A stretch of DNA of 17,655 nucleotides from assembly GCA_017520105.1 (NCBI GenBank), contig JAFWRL010000080.1, positions 1 through 17,655 of the forward strand, read 5' to 3'. How positions within the stretch are numbered: the first letter of the stretch is position 1; each line of letters opens with the position of its first letter. This DNA comes from Fibrobacter sp. Lineage in GTDB: Bacteria; Fibrobacterota; Fibrobacteria; Fibrobacterales; Fibrobacteraceae. Of the stretch, positions 12,401 to 17,655 are shown one piece after another. Made by a program: the position numbers and the translations under genes. The notes beneath the pieces are model-generated. The model had not been told where the DNA came from and ran no database searches. It saw only the letters and a program-made list of their open reading frames with translations.

Positions 12401-15246
12401 ATACGGCCTCGGGCTTCCGCAATAACAAGTTCGAATGCTTGAATTGCGAAGACTTGGGCTTCTACCTCGACGAAATTACGGGCGAACTTTCGACGACTCG
12501 CAGATTCGACTATGAAACAGAAGAGAAAACGTACAAACTCAACATTGTTATCAAGGATGTCGATGATGCTACGCTTTCGACTACGGGAACCGTCACGGTT
12601 GCACTCATGAACGTGTATGAATTCACTGAACTTGTTTATACTGTTCCTGAAACGGATTCCGTGGGAACCCCGTTCAAGAAAGCTCTTGAAGTGGACAATG
12701 TCGAAGGCTCAGGCACCAAACTCAGTTTCTTCATCCTCGATGGAAACAATGAGGTGAGTGAAACCAAGGAATTCAAGCTGGATTCGACAACGGGATTCTT
12801 CTCGGTGGCCACACCTTTGGATTTTGAAACGACGGAATCTTATTCTATCAGGGTCCGCGCCAAGGATGCCGAAGGTGTTGGCGATACGACGATTACCATC
12901 AAAGTCATCGACGTGAACGAAGCCCCGTCTATCTTCGTAGATACGATTTACGTGAGAGAAAACCAGGCGGTGAACGACCCGTTCAGCACGGTCAAGACAG
13001 ATAGGGATGACCCGGATACCAAGAATCCTGACTTCCGCAATAACGTCTATGAAAATACGGACAAGGGCGATGTCGTCAAGATTTTGCCGAATGGCGATGC
13101 CATTCTCATGAAGCCGATTGACTACGAAGCGGACTCTCTCTATACGATTACTGTGCGCGTCACGGACAAGGACGACAGCAAACTTACTTCGACAAAGAAC
13201 GTTGTCGTGAAGGTAATTGACGTCTATGAAAAGTCCGAAGTCGAAATTACTCGTGTCGAGACCAAGGATTCCATCTATCTCAACACAAACGATACAATCT
13301 TTGTGAACCAGGATGTCGTGGATGTCGAATGGAAACAGGATGACAAGACCAAGTCCAGCCGTGATTCGCTCAAGAACGGCTGCAACGAAATCATCAAGAC
13401 GTTCCAAGACAAGACCAAGAACGATCCGGGTGCCGATACGGTTATCATTTGCTACAGCACGGCTGCTCCGATTGTGACGGTCTCTGCCAATGGCGAACTG
13501 GTCACTGCCGAAGACATTTACACAGTCGTTGAAAAGACGACAAAGGCCGATAGCGCTATTTACGTGAACAAAGTAAAGAACGATATCAAGGTGACTGTCA
13601 CGGATACCGCAGCCAATGTATCCAAGGACTTCTCGGTCAAGCTGACGCTGGATACGGTCTCTCTGCCTTCTAGTGACTTCAAGAACGTGAAAAACATTGC
13701 CGAAAAAGAAGTTGCACGCAACAAGAAGCCTGCTTCCGGGATTACGTCTGTTCCGGAAAACGGCGATTATGTGAAGAACTCTTATACGGAAACCGTCAAC
13801 GGCAACGAAGTGACTGTTACTTACTATACCGACAAGAAGGGCAAGGACGTCAAGCGCTCTGTGGTGACTGCTTCGGGCAAAAAGAAGGACATTGCCGTTA
13901 TCGAAGTCTCTTACACCACGAAGATTGACGGCAAGGATGTGACCGTCTCGTACTTTGCGGATGCATCTACGGGCGAACGCGTCTCGCTGAGCACCGGCCT
14001 CACGGATAGCGAGTCTGTGCTTTCTGCCGAGGGCGATGATGTGCTCGGTTCTTACAAAGTATCTTACACCTACGAAGACAATAACGGCAATACCGTCGAG
14101 GTCTCGTACTTCTTGGACGAAAAAGGCAAGATTGCGAAGAACAGCGAAGGAAACGTCGGTTACAACGTCGGTTATACGTATGTGAACAAATTCGGCAACT
14201 CTTCGAAGAAGACCGTGCTAATCGTACTCGACCAGAAGGGACCGTCCGTAAAGATCAAGTCTCCGTCCGAAGACGACGTGCTTACGGCAAACTTTGCTGA
14301 AGTTATATGGACCGTCAACGGTGTCGAACAAGATACTCTTAGAGTGCAGGGCTTGGACAACGGCGTGAACACGATTGTCCGTGAGTTCCGCGACAAGGCC
14401 GGCAACAGGTCTCGCGACTCTGTACATGTGATGGTCAAGAACGTCAAGAACATCGACATCAACGTCGAAAAGCCGGTGACGCTCGTCGATCGCGATTCTG
14501 TCGAGAAATTCTACAAGTCCAAACCGCCCAAGAAAGATCAGACCTACGGCGTGACGTTCTACAATCACAAGAAAAAAACAGAGACCGAGACCGTTATTGG
14601 AATCAAGGACAAAGCGGAAGATGGCTCTGGCAAGGAACCATATCCGGGACTTGAAGGCCACCTCGGACCGACACTCACGGTTGATGCTCGCGTGCCTGTC
14701 GTGAACGCCCTCGGCGGACTGGCTACGCTGGATGACATCATCAGCGCAGGCGGCTTGGTTGCGCTGGACGGCGTGGATGCCGACAACAGCCGCAAGGTCA
14801 CAGTTAGCGAATACGTCGAAAATTACTGCACTGACGAATTCATTGAAAAATTCAGCAAGTCCAAGGACTACAGCAAGATGAACCTCTACTGGACGACCAT
14901 CAGGGTGAATGTCTGGGTGTATTCGAACACGGGCGTGTTTGCTGATTACTACACCTTTACGTACGAACTTGACGACCCGGACTACGTCAACGAAGCTGGC
15001 CTCCTCAAGTTCTTCTTCGAGATGAAACCCGATGAGAACGGCGACGTGAGGACGAAGGATGGCCGCCTCTATGGCACCGGCGCCTACCTCTTCAAGACCG
15101 AAGTCAAGATGAGTTCCAAGCTCCGCTGCGACCTCCCGACAAGGCCTGACGAAGAGAACAAGGCGAATAAGAAGAGAAACGTCGTCATCAAGTCCGGCGA
15201 CGAACTCCTCAAGTCGTTCGGCTACCGCCGCCCTGTGGATAAATAA
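9463..15246 (+). CDS. Giant exported Calx-beta/cadherin-repeat surface protein
   Basis: About 1927 residues from the ATG at 9463. A TTG at 9451 would add four residues before the signal peptide. The signal peptide MKKGKFTFRTILGSFLLAF ends near PASAQ (about 28). Residues 30-480 are a beta-rich module shared with the next gene (GYTGTAKGDI, GGPIVSGRDI, then LYILMPS with LTRIFT). A Calx-beta-like domain follows (VTFDYCFAFF at 494; VLEDEDVEGDEYMIFKI). Six cadherin-type repeats span about 614-1255, each closing with DVNE or a variant. Next come two Ig-like segments (about 1288 and 1614) flanking a threefold YxxxV(N/D)G..VTVxY repeat (about 1439-1560), and an EF-hand-like loop DADNSRKVTVSE at 1772-1783. 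The C-terminus is FlgD-like (IRVNVWVYSNTG from about 1813; GTGAYLFKTEV from 1871). A calcium-dependent adhesin exported by a type IX-like route is inferred. The 5' part is much more AT-rich than the 3' part. Confidence 0.9.
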   Translation: MKKGKFTFRTILGSFLLAFGYVVPASAQSTEPAVERVVVTLDPLYFEDGGARITDEDEGQKLWNRLMKYKLWGTNEVVFNKHDFRIAETSGYTGTAKGDIIFNDYGHTLGGPIVSGRDIIFAKGDAKQDSLIGGSIYARNLYLSDWYKVENSRYDGNICFEGSINFGMPNRNSQFNDYVWTLNRFIENAHKNNDSKQKKGMVYADWNADFPDPSIVNLDGAFSQCPKDDPRPDYDLTVPLFDESGIVWEPAVDLNSSYYGEVQFIHVPPITDEDIKNEHTWFDMFVQDIHFKGNYGKKLYILMPSRSQNADGKTNGRLTRIFTKAGVNIEASANDTKIQVAYVNSDAKWNGSSWVKSDGNAIDVSAITVVPDSNYSGNLMFYTNADIYWAAMNGNKQSDYQGTYITTGNFTINDHISVAGQLISGKRLWFESEFSGDFHYVPFNTPEIKTNVFAQDKFKEKGTLKDNVFQWYDDNNFHWYNMEFYLTDTARTEVTFDYCFAFFGDLGADADANFAAYKSSVSKTFATRKDLAPNPPDKNDPHYMPFCEDKESRHVVIPKNSRKPSTSFYLSVLEDEDVEGDEYMIFKIMNLNGAAISGGAFGGGIVVRLVDATNKPPKFTGTKPSPLVVPENEKNATAGQILASDEDGDDILFSITGGSAKDLFDIDETSGFVTMKDGVDPFDYEAWKSSGNKFVITVEICDNKTGSLQLCDDRDFPIEIKDVNETPYFTGKSDGNNVLKIAEDQLFSGDTAKFADFDTYNTDGSFTKNEVVVAGGDSDVFGVTPAGVVYTKAGVVLDYEVKNTYKLTLKVRDATKDADGNLVYPDLYDEMEFTIQVTDVDDGPKLKFKTYNGTVAENSVSPTEVDMDNPIHAETSQTGATITYILLDSTKSFVIDANTGVITVAKDAVLDYETKSEYTMKVVASDESGVAGQVVQTDTANVIIKLIDVNEKPVFVDTTLTFPENQKGYPIGSLTYDDLDTASGFRNNKFECLNCEDLGFYLDEITGELSTTRRFDYETEEKTYKLNIVIKDVDDATLSTTGTVTVALMNVYEFTELVYTVPETDSVGTPFKKALEVDNVEGSGTKLSFFILDGNNEVSETKEFKLDSTTGFFSVATPLDFETTESYSIRVRAKDAEGVGDTTITIKVIDVNEAPSIFVDTIYVRENQAVNDPFSTVKTDRDDPDTKNPDFRNNVYENTDKGDVVKILPNGDAILMKPIDYEADSLYTITVRVTDKDDSKLTSTKNVVVKVIDVYEKSEVEITRVETKDSIYLNTNDTIFVNQDVVDVEWKQDDKTKSSRDSLKNGCNEIIKTFQDKTKNDPGADTVIICYSTAAPIVTVSANGELVTAEDIYTVVEKTTKADSAIYVNKVKNDIKVTVTDTAANVSKDFSVKLTLDTVSLPSSDFKNVKNIAEKEVARNKKPASGITSVPENGDYVKNSYTETVNGNEVTVTYYTDKKGKDVKRSVVTASGKKKDIAVIEVSYTTKIDGKDVTVSYFADASTGERVSLSTGLTDSESVLSAEGDDVLGSYKVSYTYEDNNGNTVEVSYFLDEKGKIAKNSEGNVGYNVGYTYVNKFGNSSKKTVLIVLDQKGPSVKIKSPSEDDVLTANFAEVIWTVNGVEQDTLRVQGLDNGVNTIVREFRDKAGNRSRDSVHVMVKNVKNIDINVEKPVTLVDRDSVEKFYKSKPPKKDQTYGVTFYNHKKKTETETVIGIKDKAEDGSGKEPYPGLEGHLGPTLTVDARVPVVNALGGLATLDDIISAGGLVALDGVDADNSRKVTVSEYVENYCTDEFIEKFSKSKDYSKMNLYWTTIRVNVWVYSNTGVFADYYTFTYELDDPDYVNEAGLLKFFFEMKPDENGDVRTKDGRLYGTGAYLFKTEVKMSSKLRCDLPTRPDEENKANKKRNVVIKSGDELLKSFGYRRPVDK

Positions 15247-15283
15247 AGCATTAAGTGTTGATAACTTTTTAGTAAAACCTGTC

Positions 15284-15315
15284 ATGCCCGCCTCCGAGCG
15301 GGCATCTCCTTTTTT
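15284..15315 (+). terminator. Intrinsic terminator of the giant surface protein gene
   Basis: Perfect 8-bp stem ATGCCCGC (15284-15291) / GCGGGCAT (15298-15305), 6-nt loop, then CTCC and six T residues. It lies about 40 bp after the stop codon. The GTCAT lead-in shows it belongs to the same palindrome family as 6888-6911. Confidence 0.85.
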
Positions 15316-15334
15316 ATGTCTTCCTCCACCTGTC

Positions 15335-15482
15335 ACCCCGGCCTCAGCACCCAGCTACATCCATAACGAAATTAAAATTTCTATGGATGTGCAAGTTACA
15401 TCGGTGGCTGATTCATCATAGAAGAACTGTAAACGGAACTAAAGTTCCGAGCCACACAGAGTGCCGGGGTCTGTTTTTTTTT
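15335..15482 (+). ncRNA. Structured element: three-way-junction fold ending in a T-tract
   Basis: Outer arms ACCCCGGC (15335-15342) and GCCGGGGT (15463-15470) pair perfectly and are followed, after CTG, by nine T residues. Inside are two hairpins. The first (15344-15411) pairs TCAGC/GCTGA, ACC/GGT with one bulge, then ACATCCATA/TATGGATGT and GAAATT/AATTTC around AA. The second (15434-15449) is CGGAACT/AGTTCCG around AA. It could be a compound terminator, a small RNA, or a palindrome-rich element inserted into a GTCACCCCGGC-type repeat. No promoter or protein is assigned. It has no match to an RNA family that I recognise. Confidence 0.5.
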
Positions 15483-15596
15483 CCCGTCACCAGCTTTAAT
15501 GTGATATATAACACGCATGATACACCTACAAAAAACGCTAACTTAAAAAAACGATAAAATACTACTCTTTTCTTACTTTTTTGCAAAAAAAGCATT

Positions 15597-15624
15597 TTGA
15601 AATTTTTCCGTTCATTATTATATT
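15597..15624 (+). promoter_or_regulatory. Candidate promoter of the second surface protein gene
   Basis: TTGAAA (15597-15602), 16 bp, TATATT (15619-15624). The predicted transcript start is about 75-80 nt before the ATG at 15709. Confidence 0.45.
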
Positions 15625-15708
15625 TATAGAAAGAGTACCTGGATGTTTGGGGAAAAATATGGCAGATTGGATGCATACGATTTGCCAGAGAAAAGGAGCA
15701 TGTAAAAT

Positions 15709-17655
15709 ATGTGGTTAGGCAAGTTAAGTCTTAAAGCTGCAGCCGTAGTTTTGGTCGGCATGGTTTCGTCTGCATTTTCACAGGCACCATTAAATATAAG
15801 TGCCGATGATTGGAATTATCTCTCCAACTTTAAGCTTTGGGGAACTACGGGGATTGATACCAAAAACAGACCTGAATTTTATGATTCCAGATTTTACGAT
15901 CGTAAAAACGAAAACAATTTTAGCGGTTACACGAATGTGTTGCCAGATACGCTTGGTTGGGTGGGTACCGCTAAGGGTAATTTGACAACAGACGAAGTCG
16001 GGTGGTTTGACGGCCCGATTATTGTTGGCGGTTCTGTAACTGTTCCGAGTGGCTACGCTGAAAGCCGTAGGGCGTATCTTTTGACAGGCCCCATCCGTAC
16101 TACAGGTGGCATTGGTAGTGCTAGGAGTAGAGGAACCGTGTGCCAGGGAACCAATAAATCGGGTGCTTGTGCTAACGTTCCTGAGATTCGTCCAAACTTG
16201 AGTGTTCCTGGATTGACTGGTGCAACTTTATCTGGAACATTAAATGTTAGTGGACGAACTGTCCTTAATGTGAGTAACTATTGCGCTGAAAATCAAATTT
16301 GTGACCTTTTCTATAGTTCTATTAATTTTAGTAATGATAGCCGATTGATTGTCCAAATGCCTGGTCCTAAGGGGCAGCCTACACGTATTTTTACCAATAG
16401 TATTAGTTTTGGAACCCACCCTGAAATTGTTGTGGCCTATCAGGGAAAAGGCGAACTAGAACTGAAAGAATATGACGGCAACTTGCTGATTTATTCTAAT
16501 GGGGATATCAACTTTGATAATACAGATAATGTACCTATTATGGGTACGATTGTCAGTAGGGGTACAATAACGCTGGGACGCAATATGATTTTTGCGGGAC
16601 AGTTTATTGCTGAAAAAATTAAAGTGGGTAATGAAATTAAGGCAGAAACCTTTGTCTTTAAAAAGTTTGACCCCAAGATTGAAATCTCTGTGGGAAATAA
16701 GTCTAAGAAGATAAAGGAAAGTGATATTTGGGAACCTATTGAAATCGTTTTGAGCGAAGCTTCCAAAAAAGAAGTGTCTTTTAATTATTGCTTTGCATTC
16801 AATAGACCAGAAGGTGTTCATGGACAATATGCTGGACATGATGATGTCGGAGCTAAGGATGCCTCTCATGCGTTCCCGATTTGCGGTGTTAGCAAAACGA
16901 AGGTGACTATTCCTGTTGGTAAGACAAAAGCCGAAGGTATTGCTATAAAGCCTTTGATCGATGGCTTGGTTGAAGCTGACGAAGCACTTTGGTTCCAACT
17001 TTCTGATTTGGAAGGTGCTGAAACTACATCTGAATATGAAGCTGGTTTGGGCTATAAGATTTTCATTGTAAGTAACGATGAATTCCCAACGGTTAAGACA
17101 GCTCTTAAATTTGATGTTAATGAAGATGAAAAGCATACATTCACTAAAGCTGAATTCCAGTTCCAGCATGCTACACAAAATTTTGCTTCTGTTATTATAA
17201 CCAGCCTTCCGAATAAGGGTTCCTTGTTTTTAAATGGCTCAAAAATTACTTCTGCTGGTTCGGGTATAGAAGTTGCTGTTGCCGATCTTGGCAAACTTAC
17301 GTACCAGGCTGCAGCCAATGAATTTGGTAATAATTACACTACCTTCAAGTATAAAGTAGTTGGTGATGGTGTTGCTGGTGGTAACACTTCTACGGAATAC
17401 ACGGCAACCGTCAATGTTATCCCGGTCAACGACAAGCCTTCTGCAGCAGATGTGAACTTCTCGGTGAACGAACTGGATCATTCTGTGGCTGGTGGTCCCA
17501 TCGAAGTGACCGATGTTTCCAATGAAAGAAACAAGGATGCTTATACTTATACTTTGGTGAATGTTACGGGTAGTGACTACACGGCTTTCAATAGCGCGTT
17601 TGAAATCGTTAAACTGAGCGACCAAAATGCTACGATCAAAGTAAAGACAGGTGCG
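15709..17655 (+). CDS. Second giant exported surface protein, 3' end cut by the window
   Basis: Open frame of 649 residues running off the window, paralogous to the 9463-15246 product. The start ATG has GGAG (15695-15698) 10 nt upstream. An earlier ATG at 15700 is followed at once by TAA. The signal peptide is MWLGKLSLKAAAVVLVGMV ending SSAFSQ (about 25). The shared N-terminal module follows (W..L..FKLWG, GYTNVL, GTAKGN, DGPIIVGGSV; LIVQMPG with PTRIFT; then GTIVSRGTITLGRN and FAGQFIAEKI). A Calx-beta-like domain comes next (VSFNYCFAF at 356-364; LIDGLVEADEALWFQLSDLEGA). From about 460 the repeat type differs from the first protein: FDVNEDEKHTF, LPNKGSLFLNG, LGKLTYQ and GNNYTTFKYKV resemble Tandem-95/cadherin-like units, and VNDKPSA opens another. 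A calcium-binding adhesin role is inferred. Confidence 0.85.
   Translation, partial: MWLGKLSLKAAAVVLVGMVSSAFSQAPLNISADDWNYLSNFKLWGTTGIDTKNRPEFYDSRFYDRKNENNFSGYTNVLPDTLGWVGTAKGNLTTDEVGWFDGPIIVGGSVTVPSGYAESRRAYLLTGPIRTTGGIGSARSRGTVCQGTNKSGACANVPEIRPNLSVPGLTGATLSGTLNVSGRTVLNVSNYCAENQICDLFYSSINFSNDSRLIVQMPGPKGQPTRIFTNSISFGTHPEIVVAYQGKGELELKEYDGNLLIYSNGDINFDNTDNVPIMGTIVSRGTITLGRNMIFAGQFIAEKIKVGNEIKAETFVFKKFDPKIEISVGNKSKKIKESDIWEPIEIVLSEASKKEVSFNYCFAFNRPEGVHGQYAGHDDVGAKDASHAFPICGVSKTKVTIPVGKTKAEGIAIKPLIDGLVEADEALWFQLSDLEGAETTSEYEAGLGYKIFIVSNDEFPTVKTALKFDVNEDEKHTFTKAEFQFQHATQNFASVIITSLPNKGSLFLNGSKITSAGSGIEVAVADLGKLTYQAAANEFGNNYTTFKYKVVGDGVAGGNTSTEYTATVNVIPVNDKPSAADVNFSVNELDHSVAGGPIEVTDVSNERNKDAYTYTLVNVTGSDYTAFNSAFEIVKLSDQNATIKVKTGA

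Noticed and set aside
14218..15336. 372-codon minus-strand frame inside the giant surface gene and its terminator
   Set aside because: Composition is typical of antisense shadow, it runs through the terminator hairpin, and the plus-strand frame has clear domains.
15332..15472. Insertion sequence or MITE with terminal repeats and target duplication
   Set aside because: The outer arms belong to the common GTCACCCCGGC palindrome family, there is no transposase, and I could not see a target-site duplication. The insertion idea is kept only as an alternative in the finding.
15416..15676. 86-codon minus-strand frame with a hydrophobic segment upstream of the second surface gene
   Set aside because: It covers the T-tract, structured element and promoter region. 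The hydrophobicity comes from poly-A/T, and no ribosome site was seen.
16456..17178. 240-codon minus-strand frame opposite the second surface gene
   Set aside because: No start context and a cysteine/asparagine/phenylalanine-rich shadow composition. The plus frame carries a signal peptide and a Calx-beta-like domain.

Overview
The window looks like a chromosomal segment of a Gram-negative, Fibrobacter-like bacterium (Fibrobacterota). Grounds are an outer-membrane protein set (a lipobox protein, barrel-like proteins, a BamE-like lipoprotein), very large secreted cadherin/Calx-beta proteins with a FlgD-like C-terminus of the kind used for surface sorting, and tpiA-secG and cinA-recA gene pairs. 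Base composition is moderate, with AT-rich intergenic DNA. The genus is an inference from gene content, not from a database match.

Left part (1-9225), mostly housekeeping. On the minus strand lie the 5' part of murD (cut by the window start), a tpiA-secG operon, a BamE-like lipoprotein, a cinA-recA operon and a histidine phosphatase. A probable small SRP (4.5S) RNA gene, also minus strand, sits at 9125-9225. The plus strand carries a barrel-like exported protein (3081-4061), whose 3' end overlaps a convergent minus-strand exported protein by 84 bp, and a DUF5683-like membrane protein (7044-8198).

Right part (9463-17655), accessory and surface-exposed. Two paralogous, giant exported proteins sit head to tail on the plus strand. 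Both have a signal peptide, an unnamed beta-rich N-terminal module, a Calx-beta-like domain and then cadherin-type repeats. The first is complete at about 1927 residues. The second runs off the window after 649 residues. Between them are a conventional terminator and a larger element that can fold as a three-way junction ending in a T-tract.

Intergenic DNA is rich in structure. It holds a dispersed hairpin family whose third base pair covaries across copies, with conserved tandem GA/GA mismatches. It also holds a GC-rich palindrome family, a perfect 69-bp tandem duplication and two low-complexity tracts lying between a stop codon and its terminator. Several promoters share a TTGCA(A/C) -35 with 17 bp to a TATATT-like -10. 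The recA promoter overlaps a near-match to the Fibrobacter LexA box. Three exported-protein genes lack a Shine-Dalgarno and have a -10-like box 8-10 nt before the ATG, suggesting leaderless mRNAs.
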